A stretch of DNA of 64,000 bases from an uncultured Olsenella sp. (GTDB taxonomy: Bacteria; Actinomycetota; Coriobacteriia; Coriobacteriales; Atopobiaceae), in contig CASEHX010000026.1 of NCBI GenBank assembly GCA_949287905.1, positions 116,569 through 180,568 on the forward strand, given 5' to 3'. Below the pieces are notes generated by a model. The model did no database searches, had not been told where the DNA came from, and saw only the letters and a program-made list of their open reading frames with translations. Shown here one piece after another: positions 31,908 to 41,393 of the stretch. Positions within the stretch are counted from its first letter, which is position 1; each line of letters begins with the position of its first letter. Made by a program: the position numbers and the translations under genes.

Positions 31908-33056
31908 TTATAAGCGCTCGGTGATTCCCTTCACGCCGGCGCGCGCGGCCGCCGCTGCGAGCTTCTTGAGCGCCGGCAGCAGGATGTCTCGCGACTCCTG
32001 GTCGATGTTGCGGGCGGCCTCGCCAAGGAGCGCCGGCGCATTTGGCCCGCTGAAGATGACCTCCCCCGCGCTGCTCGCGCCCGACGCCTCGATTGCCTTG
32101 AACAGGGCGTCGACGACCTGCGGGAGCTCCTCCTCGTCGAGCGAGGCGAGCCATTCGGTCATGAGCTCGTGCGTGAACGCCGCCTGTCCGGACAGGCCCT
32201 CCGCCTTGGCAAAGCCGTCGCCCTCGACCTCCCACGTGAAGACGTTGTGCTGGTTGACGCCGCGTGCTGAGCTTCTCACCACGCTCGTGGGCGCCGGGGT
32301 CTCCATCAGCATGCCCACGACCGACTCCTCCGGGACCGTCCGTTGGATGACGTCGCGGATGGGCTCGAAGTCCCCCTCGGCGAGAAACCCGTGCTTGAAT
32401 CCCGGCCCGTCGTGATCGAACACCCCCGCGAGGCGAGCCTGGACCTCCTTCGGCGCGCGCAGCGCCGCGTAGGTGGCAAGGTTGCCGCCCTTGGAGTGGC
32501 CGCCGACGTACAGGCGCCTAGGCAGGTGACGAGCGACCGAGACGAGGTACTCGGCGGCGAGGCGCTGCGCCGGTACGGGCGGGTTCACGGCCATCTCGAA
32601 GTTCTCGCGCCAGCCGGTGAAGGTGTCGTCCGTCCCGCGAAACCCGATGTAGGCAAAGTTGTTGCTCGCCGCCGTGGGCGAGCGCCACACAAACGTTATC
32701 GCCGCGAACTGGGTGCTGTGCTCCTCGTCAAAGACCGAGGCGTAGTCCCGCAGCTCGAGGTCGCGGAAGCGCGGGCTTGCCGAGAGCGCCGCCAGCTCCC
32801 GCTTGACGTCGTCCGGCGCGAGTCCGCAGAACAGGCTGGCATAGTTCTCCGCCTTGAGGAGATCGGAGAAGCGTGCGGGCTTGGTGACCAGCGCGTGGAG
32901 CCTATCGACGATCCAGTTTGCATGACGGTGCGCCATTGGCACGATGCCCTCGCCGCGGACCATGCAGAACTGGGAGAGCGCGGCGGAGTCCACGGGCCCG
33001 AGCGGACGCTCGTCGAAGGTCTCAAGGCTCGTGTCGAGGTAGTCGAAGAGGTTCAC
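31908..33056 (-). CDS. Mbeg1-like alpha/beta hydrolase (DUF2974)
   Basis: A 382-residue protein. I choose GTG 33056 (GGGAGACAC before it) since it starts at MNLFDYLDTSLETFDERPL, a typical family N terminus; the track of the frame to 33242 has no ribosome binding site. The conserved motif is YIGFRGTDDTFTGWRENFEMA (about 138-158), the nucleophile elbow is VGGHSKGGNLATYAA (about 186-200, Ser190), and LFDHDGPGFK near 228 follows. Such proteins are lipase-like hydrolases with unknown natural substrate and no signal peptide. It ends convergently with the PepSY lipoprotein gene. Confidence 0.8.
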   Translation of the reverse strand: MNLFDYLDTSLETFDERPLGPVDSAALSQFCMVRGEGIVPMAHRHANWIVDRLHALVTKPARFSDLLKAENYASLFCGLAPDDVKRELAALSASPRFRDLELRDYASVFDEEHSTQFAAITFVWRSPTAASNNFAYIGFRGTDDTFTGWRENFEMAVNPPVPAQRLAAEYLVSVARHLPRRLYVGGHSKGGNLATYAALRAPKEVQARLAGVFDHDGPGFKHGFLAEGDFEPIRDVIQRTVPEESVVGMLMETPAPTSVVRSSARGVNQHNVFTWEVEGDGFAKAEGLSGQAAFTHELMTEWLASLDEEELPQVVDALFKAIEASGASSAGEVIFSGPNAPALLGEAARNIDQESRDILLPALKKLAAAAARAGVKGITERL

Positions 33057-33203
33057 GTGTCTCCCGGTTCCAGGTGGATGGGCTGCCGTACGTTCCATGG
33101 TCGTGCACTTTGGCGAACCATGCAAACCTCCCTCGGGTCGCCCTGCCGCGGGCCGAAAAGTGACGGGTTTGTATGGTCGCTCGTTGTACGGGGCGTCTGA
33201 ATG

Positions 33204-33231
33204 TTGACAGGGTAACATCTTCGCCGATACT
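33204..33231 (+). promoter_or_regulatory. Promoter of the MarR gene
   Basis: TTGACA (33204-33209) and GATACT (33226-33231) with a 16-base spacer. TGTT-N8-AACA (33203-33218) overlaps the -35 box and may be a MarR operator, so autoregulation is plausible. Confidence 0.65.
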
Positions 33232-33265
33232 GTAGGGGACATCGACGAGAACGAGGGAGGATGTC

Positions 33266-33715
33266 GTGGGAGAGTCTCGCTTCGAGGACTTCGTTGGCAT
33301 CATCAGTGCTCTCAACAAGGAGATCCAGCGCATCAAGACCGCCGAGGCGCACCGCCTGGGCTTTCGCGGGTCCGACGTCATGTGCCTCTACTACCTCGTC
33401 AAGCATCCCGAGGGGCTCACCGCCTCCGAGCTCGCGCGCATGATCGACGTGAGCCGTGCCGCCATGTCGCGCACCATCGCCCACCTCGCCGAGGACGGCT
33501 TCGTGGAGGTGGGCACCGAGGAGGACGAGGGCGCCAAGTACCGCGCCCCCGTGCGGCTCACCGAGAAGGGCCTTGAGGCGGCGCGCCCGCTCGACGACAT
33601 TATTCGCCGAGTCCTCGACGAGGCTGGCGGAGAGCTCGCCCTGCGCCAGCGCCTTCAGATGTACGATTCGCTCAATCACATTCTCGAGAAGCTCAGGACC
33701 ATTGGTCGCGGGTAG
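33266..33715 (+). CDS. MarR-family transcriptional regulator
   Basis: A 149-residue protein; GTG 33266 follows ACGAGGGAGGATGTC. It has the winged helix typical of MarR: VMCLYYLVKHPEGLTASELARMIDVSRAAMSRTIAHLAEDGFVEV (about 39-83), then the wing with RAPVRLTEKG. Helices at both ends would form the dimer. It lies 27 bases before the DegV gene and is probably cotranscribed, so it may control itself and DegV in response to a small ligand such as a fatty acid. Confidence 0.8.
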   Translation: MGESRFEDFVGIISALNKEIQRIKTAEAHRLGFRGSDVMCLYYLVKHPEGLTASELARMIDVSRAAMSRTIAHLAEDGFVEVGTEEDEGAKYRAPVRLTEKGLEAARPLDDIIRRVLDEAGGELALRQRLQMYDSLNHILEKLRTIGRG

Positions 33716-33742
33716 CTCTCGTCCACGGAGAAAGGAAGCGTC

Positions 33743-34588
33743 ATGGCCGTCCGCATCATCACCGACTCGGGTGTCGACTTTCCCGGCGAGGTTGACCCTC
33801 GCGTCACGGTGATTCCGCTGAGCATCACGTTTGGGACCACGACCTACGCCGACGGCGTGGACATCACCAACGACCGCTTCTACGAGATGCTCATCGAGAG
33901 CGACGAGCTCCCCAAGACGAGCCAGGCCACGCCCTTCGTCTTCCAGCAGGCTTACGAGGACGTTCGCGCCGCGGGTGACGAGGCCGTGGTGATCACGCTT
34001 TCCTCCAAGCTCTCGGGCACCCATCAGAGCGCCGTCACCGCCGCCTCGGACTTCCCCGAGGTTCACGTGGTGGACAGCAAGAGCGTCACCATCGGCGAGA
34101 GCCTGCTCGTGCTCTACGCGCTGCGCCTGGCCGACGAGGGTCTCGGCGCGGCGGAGATCGCCGAGAGGGTTGCGGCGTCGGTCGACCGCGTCTGCCTGCT
34201 CGCGCTTCTCGACACGCTGGAGTACCTGCGTCGCGGCGGCCGCATTCCCAAGAGCGTGGGCATGATCGGCGAGGTGCTCTCCATCAAGCCCGTCGTGGGC
34301 GTGGAGGACGGCGAGGTCGTGATGCTCGGCAAGGCGCGCGGCTCGAAGAACGGTCGCAACCAGCTGCACCAGCAGGTCGAGAAGCACGGCATCGACTTCT
34401 CCATGCCGATCCTGCTGGGTTACACCGGTCTCTCCGACAAGCTGTTGCGCAAGTACCTCGAGGACAACCGCGTCATCTGGGAGGACAGGGTCACCGAGGA
34501 CCGGCTGCCCATCGCCTCCGTTGGCGCGACCATCGGCACGCACGTGGGCCCGGGCGCCATCGCCCTCGCCTTCTTCAGCGAGCGCTAG
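33743..34588 (+). CDS. DegV family fatty-acid-binding protein
   Basis: A 281-residue protein, ATG 33743 behind GGAGAAAGGAAGCG. It shows the DegV family features: N-terminal RIITDSGVDFPGE, VIPLSITFGTTTYADGVDI with TSQATP (about 57-62) and LSGTHQSA (about 92-99), the Ser-rich lipid carboxylate site, then the C-terminal domain with RGGRIPK and ATIGTHVGPGAIA. DegV/FakB-type proteins bind fatty acids and present them to a FakA kinase for phospholipid synthesis. A fakA gene is not in the window. It follows a MarR gene. Confidence 0.85.
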   Translation: MAVRIITDSGVDFPGEVDPRVTVIPLSITFGTTTYADGVDITNDRFYEMLIESDELPKTSQATPFVFQQAYEDVRAAGDEAVVITLSSKLSGTHQSAVTAASDFPEVHVVDSKSVTIGESLLVLYALRLADEGLGAAEIAERVAASVDRVCLLALLDTLEYLRRGGRIPKSVGMIGEVLSIKPVVGVEDGEVVMLGKARGSKNGRNQLHQQVEKHGIDFSMPILLGYTGLSDKLLRKYLEDNRVIWEDRVTEDRLPIASVGATIGTHVGPGAIALAFFSER

Positions 34589-34614
34589 ACCTCCGAGAAA
34601 CCTACGGCCTGCCA

Positions 34615-34646
34615 GGGGGCGGGTGCGCCCCCACAGGTGAAACCTG
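34615..34646. other. Structured region between DegV and TetR genes
   Basis: Two hairpins in series: GGGGGC-GGGTGC-GCCCCC (34615-34632) and CAGGTGAAACCTG (34634-34646). They lie after the degV stop, convergent with the TetR gene at 34690-35235. There is no poly-T, so termination is only possible. Confidence 0.4.
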
Positions 34647-34689
34647 CCAAGAGCGAGCGGCTTTTGGCGGACGCCCCATTCGACGGTCG

Positions 34690-35235
34690 TTACAGCACCA
34701 TCCGCATGAGCAGGTTGATGAGCTGGTCGATGGGCATGGGGTGCTCCTCGGCGGTCCATGTGCGGATGATCGCAAGGATGCCGGAGAGGTAGAACTCGCG
34801 CACCACGCGCCGCGCCTGCTCGTCTAGCTCCGCCTCCGGAAGGAAGAAGCGGTCGACGAGCGGGCTGATGATCTCCTTGAGCCGGTCCGAGAACGCCGGG
34901 TCCCCGTGAGGGCCGAGAAGGACGCGCGTGTAGTCGCGGGAGCGCTGCGCCAGGCGCAGAATGAGGCTCATGTGTTGCGAGAACTCGAGTTTCTCGCCCT
35001 TGAGCAGGCGCTCGTTCACCAGGCGCTCGATGTTGCCGAGCACCGTCGCCTCGATCTCCTCCAGCAGCTCGTAGACGTCGTGATAGTAGAGGTAGAAGGT
35101 CGCGCGGTTGTAGCCAGCGCGGTCGGTGATCTCTCGCACGGAGATCTTCTCGACGGGCTTCTCGGCGTAGAGCTCCCAGAACGCCTGACGAAGGTTGGCG
35201 CGCGTCTGCTCGGTGACCTGCGGCTGCTTTCTCAT
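34690..35235 (-). CDS. TetR-family regulator of the adjacent ABC exporter
   Basis: A 181-residue protein, ATG 35235. The N-terminal HTH is TEQTRANLRQAFWELYAEKPVEKISVREITDRAGYNRATFYLYYHDVYEL (about 8-57), a classic TetR DNA-binding domain with Y-F/Y pairing at helix 3. The ligand-binding domain has no notable motif. It is divergent from the MacB/FtsX-type transporter (35435 onwards), and CTCGACA/TGTCGAG half-sites lie between. It is likely its repressor. The repeat at 35255-35291 lies just upstream. Confidence 0.8.
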   Translation of the reverse strand: MRKQPQVTEQTRANLRQAFWELYAEKPVEKISVREITDRAGYNRATFYLYYHDVYELLEEIEATVLGNIERLVNERLLKGEKLEFSQHMSLILRLAQRSRDYTRVLLGPHGDPAFSDRLKEIISPLVDRFFLPEAELDEQARRVVREFYLSGILAIIRTWTAEEHPMPIDQLINLLMRMVL

Positions 35236-35254
35236 GGCGTCCTCCAGTCCCGCG

Positions 35255-35291
35255 AATGATTCAAAAGGGGACTGTCCCCTTTTGAATCATT
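35255..35291. repeat. Palindromic REP-like element
   Basis: AATGATTCAAAAGGGGAC (35255-35272), a single T, then its exact complement to 35291, 18 of 18 bases. The core AAAAGGGGACTG occurs again at 45856-45867 and in diverged form at 41268-41294. It lies 20 bases upstream of the TetR start. Confidence 0.8.
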
Positions 35292-35317
35292 CAGCTTCGT
35301 TGGCACGGCGAGAAGTG

Positions 35318-35404
35318 CTCGACACTTGGCGCACGGCTGTCGAGCGCGTGTTCTTCTCGCCCCGCGGGCCAAGTATACTTCAATTTAGACAACACGCTGT
35401 CGAG
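35318..35404. promoter_or_regulatory. Candidate TetR operators and ABC-exporter promoter
   Basis: Half-sites CTCGACA (35318-35324) and TGTCGAG (35338-35344) form a 7-bp inverted repeat with a 13-base spacer, and a third TGTCGAG is at 35398-35404, beside GACAACACGCTGTC (35388-35401). TATACT (35374-35379) is a possible -10 box for the transporter. Binding of the TetR protein here would block transcription. Confidence 0.5.
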
Positions 35405-35434
35405 TAATCGGGGGCTTCGTTCACGGGAGCAGCG

Positions 35435-36136
35435 ATGGCCTACATCGAGTTCAAAGACGTCGTGCGCAGTTACGGGTCCGGGTCTGCAAAGATCAACGCG
35501 CTCGACGGGGCGAGCTTTGTCGTGGAGAAGGGCGAGCTCGCCGTGATCCTGGGTGCCTCGGGCGCGGGCAAGACCACGGCGCTCAACATCCTGGGTGGCA
35601 TGGACAGCGCCACCTCGGGGCTTGTCTCCGTTGACGGTCGCGACATCTCCAACGCAAACGAGAACGACCTCGTGCTGTATCGCCGCGCGGACGTGGGCTT
35701 TGTCTTCCAGTTCTACAACCTCGTGCCCAACCTCACCGCGCTCGAGAACGTTGAGCTGGCAACCCAGATCTGCCCGGACTCCCTGGACCCAACGGACACC
35801 CTGACCAAGGTGGGCCTCGCGGAGCGCCTGAACAACTTCCCGGCGCAGCTCTCCGGCGGCGAGCAGCAGCGCGTCTCCATCGCGCGCGCCCTGGCGAAGA
35901 ACCCCAAGCTGCTCCTTTGCGACGAGCCCACCGGCGCCCTCGACTACCAGACGGGCAAGCAGATCCTGCAGCTCCTCCAGGACACCTCTCGCCGCGAGGG
36001 CATCACGATCGTGATCGTCACGCATAACGCGGCGCTCGCGGACATGGCTGACCGGCTCATTCGCTTCAAGAGCGGCAAGGTCACGTCCATGACGACAAAC
36101 CCGGCGCCCAAACCCATCTCCGAGATCGAGTGGTAG
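35435..36136 (+). CDS. ABC exporter ATPase (MacB/LolD type)
   Basis: A 233-residue protein, ATG 35435. Motifs: Walker [11 protein letters not shown] (about 40-49), Q-loop FQFYNL, signature [15 protein letters not shown] (about 141-155), Walker [13 protein letters not shown] and H-loop VTHN. It is of the MacB/LolD/FtsE-like group, which acts with FtsX-type permeases in mechanotransmission. The permease gene begins 3 bases after its stop. A TetR gene lies divergently upstream. Confidence 0.9.
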   Translation: MAYIEFKDVVRSYGSGSAKINALDGASFVVEKGELAVILGASGAGKTTALNILGGMDSATSGLVSVDGRDISNANENDLVLYRRADVGFVFQFYNLVPNLTALENVELATQICPDSLDPTDTLTKVGLAERLNNFPAQLSGGEQQRVSIARALAKNPKLLLCDEPTGALDYQTGKQILQLLQDTSRREGITIVIVTHNAALADMADRLIRFKSGKVTSMTTNPAPKPISEIEW

Positions 36137-36139
36137 ACC

Positions 36140-39100
36140 ATGGGTGCCGGCCTGAAAGCGCGCTCGGCGTTTGCCAAGGGGGTCCTGCGCACCGTGCGCG
36201 GGAGCCTCAGGCGCTTTCTGGCGATAGTCACCATCACGGCGCTCGGCGTCACCATGCTCGTTGGCCTGAGGGCCGCCTGTGTGGACCTGCGCAACTCGGC
36301 CGATTCGTTCTTTGACGAGCAGGGTCTCTTCGACGTGCGCGTGCAGTCAACGCTGGGCCTCACGGACGAGGACGTGGCGGCGCTCGCCAAGCTGGACGGC
36401 GTCGAGGCCGTCGAGGGAGGCTGGGTCGAGACGGCGTACACGACGGTGGGCTCGGCATCGGAGAAGGTCGACGTGAAGGCGCTCTCGGACTCGGGGCTGA
36501 ACGCGCCCGTCGTGCTGGAGGGCCACCTGCCCGAACGAGACGACCAGATCGCGGTGACCAAGCGCTTCCTCGAGGACTCGGGGCTCTATGTCGGCGACAC
36601 CGTGACCTTCCGCGGTCAGGATGACGGCGAGGAGGACTCGACGGAGGTCTTCGAGCGCAAGGAGTACACGATCATCGCCGTCGTTCTCGACCCGATGGAG
36701 ATCAACGCGGGCGAGGGGACCATGTCCTTCCGTTCGAGCGGTGGCTCGCAGTACTCGTTCTTCGTGCTCGACGACAACGTCATTGACCAGAGCGTCTATA
36801 CGGTCGCCTACCTCACGGTCGAGGGGGCGGACGCGCCGCTGTGCTACTCGCCGGAGTACGAGGACGTGGTCGACGAGGTGTTCCAGAGCGTGGAGGACGC
36901 CCGTTCCGAGCGCGAGCGGGCGCGCGGCGAGGGCCTGAGGGCGGACGCCACCGCCGAGGTCGACGAGGCAGAGGCGGAGGCGCTCGAGGAGCTCTCCGAT
37001 GCCGAGGCGGAGCTCGATGACGCCCAGGCGCAGATAGACGACGGTCGTGCGGAGCTCGATGACGCCGAGCGCGAGCTCACGGACCAGGAGGCGGACGCCC
37101 ATCGACAGCTCGATGACGCCCAGGCGCAGATAGATGACGGCTACGCGCAGCTCGAGGCGGCCGAGGCGCAGCTCGAGGAGGCACAGGCGGGCTACGACCA
37201 GCTCGTCTCCGCGCAGTCGCAGATCGCCGACGCCGAGGCACAGCTCGCGTCCGGGCGCGCCCAGATCGAGTCGAGCGTCTCCATGCTCTCGTCCCTGGCG
37301 GGGTCTGCGTGGCCGGAGGACGCGTGGTCGCGCCTCGTGAACGCGAGCGGCGCCTCCGAGGCGGACGCGGCTGCCGCCGAGGTGAGTGCGCAGATCGACC
37401 CCTTCGTGGACCGAAGCGTGGCGGTATTGGACGCTGTGGCAGCCTACCTCTCCTCGCCCGAGTTCGAGGAGCTGATGGGCCGGCTCGAGGAGGGCTACGA
37501 CAGGCTGCCCGAGGAGGCCCGCCAGCGCATCGAGGAGATCATAAGCGGGGGAGACCCGGTCATCGCCGATGCGATCCGTCGCATGCTCGACCTCCCGCCC
37601 GACCAGATAGCCGACCAGATCAGCTCCCTCTCGGCGCAGCTGCCCCAGCTCAAGGAGCTTGCTCCGGGAATGGCCGAGGTCGTCAAGGGAGAGCTTGAGA
37701 TCGCCTCGAGGAGCGCCCAGGTGGAGGATGGGCTTGCGCAGATCGCGTCGGGTCTTGGCTGCAGCGTCGATGGCATCCCCGCCGCCCTCGAGGCGGCTCG
37801 GGGCGAGATCTCCTCCGGGCGCGCCGAGCTCGATGCGGGGGCGACGCAGCTCTCGAGCGAGCGTGCGAGCGCCCTCGCGCAGATAGCGGACGGATGGAGC
37901 CAGATCGAGTCCGGCCGAGCCGAGCTCGACGAGGGCCAGGCCGAGCTCGACGAGGGCCGCGCCACCTTCGAGCAGGAGCGCGACGACGCCCTCGAGCAGA
38001 TCGCCGACGCCCGCGACCAGATCGACGACATCCCCGACGCCACGTGGTACGTGCAGGATCGCTCGAGTCTCTCGAGCTACGCGAGCGTGGACTCCGACGC
38101 CTCCTCGATCGAGGCGCTCGGCGCCGTCCTGCCCGTCGTCTTCTTCGTGGTCGCCGTGCTCGTGAGCCTCACCACCATGACGCGCATGGTGGAGGAGGAG
38201 CGCGGGCTCATAGGCATCTACAAGGCGCTCGGCTACGGGCGCGGGCGCATTCTCTCCAAGTACGCGCTCTATGCGCTCTCCGCCTGTCTCGTGGGGTGGA
38301 TCATCGGCTCGGTCCTGGGTTTTGTGGTGCTGCCCGCGATCATCTTCCGGATCTTCGCGACGATGTACGCGCTGCCCGGCTTCAGCTTTGGCTTTGACGC
38401 TGTGTACGCGCTCGTCTCGCTCGTGCTCTTCATTGCGGGCATCGTGGGTGCGACGGTCGTCACCTGTCGCCACGAGATGCGCGAGACCCCGGCCTCCCTC
38501 ATCAGGCCCAAGGCCCCCAAGGCCGGATCGCGCATCCTCCTTGAGCGCATCAGGCCGCTCTGGGGGAGGATGAGCTTCCTGCACAAGGTTACCGCTCGCA
38601 ACCTCTTCCGCTACAAGCAGCGCTTCTTCATGACGACCCTCGGTATCGCGGGCTGCGTGGCGCTTCTCGTCACGGGCTTTGGAATCCGCGACACGGTGAT
38701 CTCGCTCTCGCCGCGGCAGTACGGGGGTGCGGGCGTGATCCGCTACGACCTCATGGCCGTGGCGAGCGCAGATGACCTGGACGCCGTTGCTGATGAGCTG
38801 CTCGCCGACGACGAGGTCACCGACCTCGTGCGGATCTACATCGACAACCTCTCCGTGAGCTACGGAGACGACAAGGAGACCGTGCAGCTCATGGTGGTGC
38901 CCGAGGGCGAGAGCATCGACGACTACGTGCGTCTGGCGGAGGAGTCCGGCGAGAAGATCTCTCTCGAGGACGAGGGGGTCGTGATCACCAAGAACGCGGA
39001 GCAGGTCATGGGCTTCTCGACGGGCGAGGGGCTGCGGCTGCAGGACTCCACGCTCGCGGAGGGCGAGGCGGCGCCGGGGGCGATCGCGCTGAACTATCTG

Positions 39101-39703
39101 GGCAACACGATCTTCATGACCGAGGACGCCTACGAGGCGGCGTTTGACAGGGACTTTGAGGCAAACGGGCTTCTCGCCCACCTGAGCGGCTCGGCCGACG
39201 AGCAGGTGGCCTTCTCCGAGCGCCTCTCCGAGGACGGCCGCTTCCTCTCGGTTCTTTCCACGCAGAAGCTGGTGAACGACTTCTCCAGTGCCTTCACCCT
39301 GATAAACACCGTTGTGTACGTGGTCATCATCCTTGCGGCGGCGCTCTCGTTCACGGTGGTGTTCACGCTCTCCAACACCAACATCTCCGAGCGCGAGCGC
39401 GAGCTGGCAACGCTCAAGGTCCTGGGCTTCAAACCGCCCGAGGTGCACGGCTACATCAACAAGGAGACGCTCATCCTGACCGCGATCGGCGTGGTCATCG
39501 GCTTGCCGCTGGGATACGCGCTCGCCCGCAGCCTCACGTGGATTCTTCGGATGCCGTCGCTCTACTTCGACGTGGTGGTGGACCCGCTCACCTACGTGAT
39601 CTCCGCGGCGATGGCCTTTGCGTTCACGGTGATCGTGAACCTCATCACCAACCGCGCGCTCAACAGGATCGACATGGTGGGCGCCCTCAAGTCCGCGGAG
39701 TGA
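36140..39703 (+). CDS. FtsX-type ABC permease with long coiled-coil extracellular domain
   Basis: A 1187-residue membrane protein, ATG 36140. One transmembrane helix is near 28-50, then a large extracellular region. Residues about 255-355 and about 555-640 contain heptads like AQAQIDDGRAELDDAEREL, QLDDAQAQIDDGYAQLEAAE and RAELDEGQAELDEG, predicting long coiled coils around a globular helical part. Two FtsX/MacB permease domains follow, each with about three helices (about 665-790 and 1060-1185), with a periplasmic-like domain between (about 850-1055). The family couples ATP hydrolysis in the cytoplasm to movements of the outer domain, as in drug, bacteriocin or envelope-signal export. The cargo is unknown. 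Confidence 0.85.
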   Translation: MGAGLKARSAFAKGVLRTVRGSLRRFLAIVTITALGVTMLVGLRAACVDLRNSADSFFDEQGLFDVRVQSTLGLTDEDVAALAKLDGVEAVEGGWVETAYTTVGSASEKVDVKALSDSGLNAPVVLEGHLPERDDQIAVTKRFLEDSGLYVGDTVTFRGQDDGEEDSTEVFERKEYTIIAVVLDPMEINAGEGTMSFRSSGGSQYSFFVLDDNVIDQSVYTVAYLTVEGADAPLCYSPEYEDVVDEVFQSVEDARSERERARGEGLRADATAEVDEAEAEALEELSDAEAELDDAQAQIDDGRAELDDAERELTDQEADAHRQLDDAQAQIDDGYAQLEAAEAQLEEAQAGYDQLVSAQSQIADAEAQLASGRAQIESSVSMLSSLAGSAWPEDAWSRLVNASGASEADAAAAEVSAQIDPFVDRSVAVLDAVAAYLSSPEFEELMGRLEEGYDRLPEEARQRIEEIISGGDPVIADAIRRMLDLPPDQIADQISSLSAQLPQLKELAPGMAEVVKGELEIASRSAQVEDGLAQIASGLGCSVDGIPAALEAARGEISSGRAELDAGATQLSSERASALAQIADGWSQIESGRAELDEGQAELDEGRATFEQERDDALEQIADARDQIDDIPDATWYVQDRSSLSSYASVDSDASSIEALGAVLPVVFFVVAVLVSLTTMTRMVEEERGLIGIYKALGYGRGRILSKYALYALSACLVGWIIGSVLGFVVLPAIIFRIFATMYALPGFSFGFDAVYALVSLVLFIAGIVGATVVTCRHEMRETPASLIRPKAPKAGSRILLERIRPLWGRMSFLHKVTARNLFRYKQRFFMTTLGIAGCVALLVTGFGIRDTVISLSPRQYGGAGVIRYDLMAVASADDLDAVADELLADDEVTDLVRIYIDNLSVSYGDDKETVQLMVVPEGESIDDYVRLAEESGEKISLEDEGVVITKNAEQVMGFSTGEGLRLQDSTLAEGEAAPGAIALNYLGNTIFMTEDAYEAAFDRDFEANGLLAHLSGSADEQVAFSERLSEDGRFLSVLSTQKLVNDFSSAFTLINTVVYVVIILAAALSFTVVFTLSNTNISERERELATLKVLGFKPPEVHGYINKETLILTAIGVVIGLPLGYALARSLTWILRMPSLYFDVVVDPLTYVISAAMAFAFTVIVNLITNRALNRIDMVGALKSAE

Positions 39704-39719
39704 CGCGACCAAGACGACA

Positions 39720-39786
39720 TGTGACAAAGTGCTACGACCCCTTTGTCACATGTCGTGTGACAAAGGGGTCGTAGCACTTTGTCACA
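39720..39786. repeat. 31-bp perfect inverted repeat element
   Basis: The arms 39720-39750 and 39756-39786 are exactly complementary over 31 bases, with a 5-base loop. The sequence begins TGTGACAAAGTGCTACGACC. Its core TGACAAAGGGGTCGTAGC returns twice at 47783-47844. It lies between the convergent permease and ABC ATPase genes, so it may also stop transcription, though no T run follows. Confidence 0.85.
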
Positions 39787-39794
39787 GAAGGCCG

Positions 39795-40586
39795 TCAGGC
39801 CTCGCGCTGGGCGAGAAACGCGCGGGTCCGGGCCTCGCGTGGGTGGTTGATGACCTCGTCCGCCGGGCCCTGCTCCACGATCACGCCGCCATCCATGAAG
39901 ACTACGCGGTCCGCGACCTCGCGTGCGAAGCCCATCTCGTGCGTGACGATCACGAGCGTCATGTTCTCTGCCGCGAGCTGCTTGATGACGCGCAGGACCT
40001 CGGCGGTGAGCTCGGGGTCGAGTGCGCTCGTGGGCTCGTCGAAGTAGACGATGTCCGGGTGCATGGCGAGGGCGCGGGCGATGCTCGCGCGCTGCTGCTG
40101 ACCGCCGGAGAGCTGACAGGGCACCTTGTCCTCGTTGCCGGCGAGCCCCATCTTGGCCAGGAGGGCGCGGGCCTCCGCCTCCGCCTCGGTCCGGTCGCGC
40201 TTCTGAACGCACACGGGCGCGTCCATGACGTTGCGCAGCACCGAGAAGTGTGGGAACAGGTTGTAGTTCTGGAACACCAGGCCAAAGCGGGCACGCGCCG
40301 CGGCGAGGACGCTCTTGTCGCCATACGAGCCGTTCTTGGCCACGGCAACGTCCTCGTAGGAGAGGTCGCCGCCGTCCAGGCGCTCGAGGAGCGTGAGGCA
40401 GCGCAGCAGCGTGGACTTGCCGCCGCCGGACGGGCCGATGATAGCAACGACCTCGCCCGGGGCCACGGAGAGCGAGATGTCGTGCAGGACCTCCACGTCG
40501 CCAAAGCTCTTGCGCGCGTGCGCGAGGGAGACGACGGGGCGCGCGTTCTTCTCGGCGGCGCTTGCGCCCATGCCTTCGCTAGTCAT
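39795..40586 (-). CDS. Amino acid ABC transporter ATP-binding protein
   Basis: A 263-residue protein starting at ATG 40586. Motifs: Walker [14 protein letters not shown]-loop [10 protein letters not shown], signature [15 protein letters not shown], Walker [12 protein letters not shown] and switch THEMGFA, the pattern of polar amino acid importers (GlnQ/TcyN-like). The permease gene stop overlaps its start by 8 bases. The three-gene importer runs substrate-binding protein (42257), permease, ATPase in this order. Confidence 0.9.
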   Translation of the reverse strand: MTSEGMGASAAEKNARPVVSLAHARKSFGDVEVLHDISLSVAPGEVVAIIGPSGGGKSTLLRCLTLLERLDGGDLSYEDVAVAKNGSYGDKSVLAAARARFGLVFQNYNLFPHFSVLRNVMDAPVCVQKRDRTEAEAEARALLAKMGLAGNEDKVPCQLSGGQQQRASIARALAMHPDIVYFDEPTSALDPELTAEVLRVIKQLAAENMTLVIVTHEMGFAREVADRVVFMDGGVIVEQGPADEVINHPREARTRAFLAQREA

Positions 40587-41232
40587 GGTAGTAGCTCAGC
40601 TTTCTCTCGATGCGCCCGGCAATGAAGTCGATGAGCAGGTTGAAGATCCAGTAGAACGCGGCGGCGATGGCAAAGGGCAGCATGGACACCTGGCTCGCCA
40701 CGAGCTGCTTGGCCACGGTGAACATCTCGATGACGCCGATGGAGAAGGCGAGTGAGGTGTCCTTGACCAGCGTGATGACCTCATTGGTCATGGACGGCAT
40801 GATGCGCTTGACCACCTGGGGCAGCACGATGCGGCAGAACGTCTGCGCACGCGAGTAGCCCAGGACCTGGGCGGCCTCGTGCTGACCGCGCGGGATGGAC
40901 TGGATGCCGGAGCGGTAGATCTCCGCGAAGTAGGCCGCGTAGTTGATGATGAATGCCACGATTGTGGCGTACCACTTGCTGTCTGTGGTGAGGCGGATGC
41001 CAAAGACGTAGTACGGCACAAAGTAGATGGCGAACATCTGCAGCATGAGCGGGGTGCCGCGCATGATGGAGATGTACAGGCGGGCGAGAAGCGCGAGCGG
41101 CTTGAAGCGGCTCATGCGCGCAAAGGCCACAAGCATGCCGAGCGGCAGCGACCCCAGCAGCGTGAAGGCAAAGATCTGGAGGCTGACGAGGAAGCCCTCG
41201 CCGAGCATGGCTGTCATGGTGAGCGTGTCCAC
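40579..41232 (-). CDS. Amino acid ABC transporter permease
   Basis: A 217-residue membrane protein starting at GTG 41232 (GAAAGGAGCAGC before it). It has about five hydrophobic segments and the EAA loop motif [31 protein letters not shown] (about 112-142) that docks with the ATPase. It is of the His/Gln/Glu-type permease family. It pairs with the ATPase gene that it overlaps and with the binding protein upstream. Confidence 0.9.
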   Translation of the reverse strand: MDTLTMTAMLGEGFLVSLQIFAFTLLGSLPLGMLVAFARMSRFKPLALLARLYISIMRGTPLMLQMFAIYFVPYYVFGIRLTTDSKWYATIVAFIINYAAYFAEIYRSGIQSIPRGQHEAAQVLGYSRAQTFCRIVLPQVVKRIMPSMTNEVITLVKDTSLAFSIGVIEMFTVAKQLVASQVSMLPFAIAAAFYWIFNLLIDFIAGRIERKLSYYHD

Positions 41233-41267
41233 GCTGCTCCTTTCTGGCGATGTGTCGAGAGGGGCCC

Positions 41268-41322
41268 GTCAAAAGGGGCTGGGCCCCCTTTGGTATGTCA
41301 AATGGGGTCGGGCCCGTTTGAC
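41268..41322. repeat. REP-like inverted repeats between binding-protein and permease genes
   Basis: CAAAAGGGGCTGGGCCCCCTTTG (about 41270-41293) and GTCAAATGGGGT...CCCGTTTGAC (41297-41322) are two imperfect inverted repeats in series. They separate the binding-protein gene from the permease gene within the operon and may reduce readthrough so that more binding protein is made. Confidence 0.6.
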
Positions 41323-41393
41323 GCACCGCCCCTTTACTCACGAAGCGCCGCTGCGCGACGGCAGCGGCGCCCGGGAGGAATTCGTGAGGTGCG

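Noticed and set aside
36347..39727. A 1126-residue open frame on the minus strand, antisense to the FtsX-type permease
   Set aside because: It has the Arg/His/Val/Glu-rich composition of antisense frames in GC-rich genes, no motif and no ribosome binding site, while the plus strand gives clear domains.
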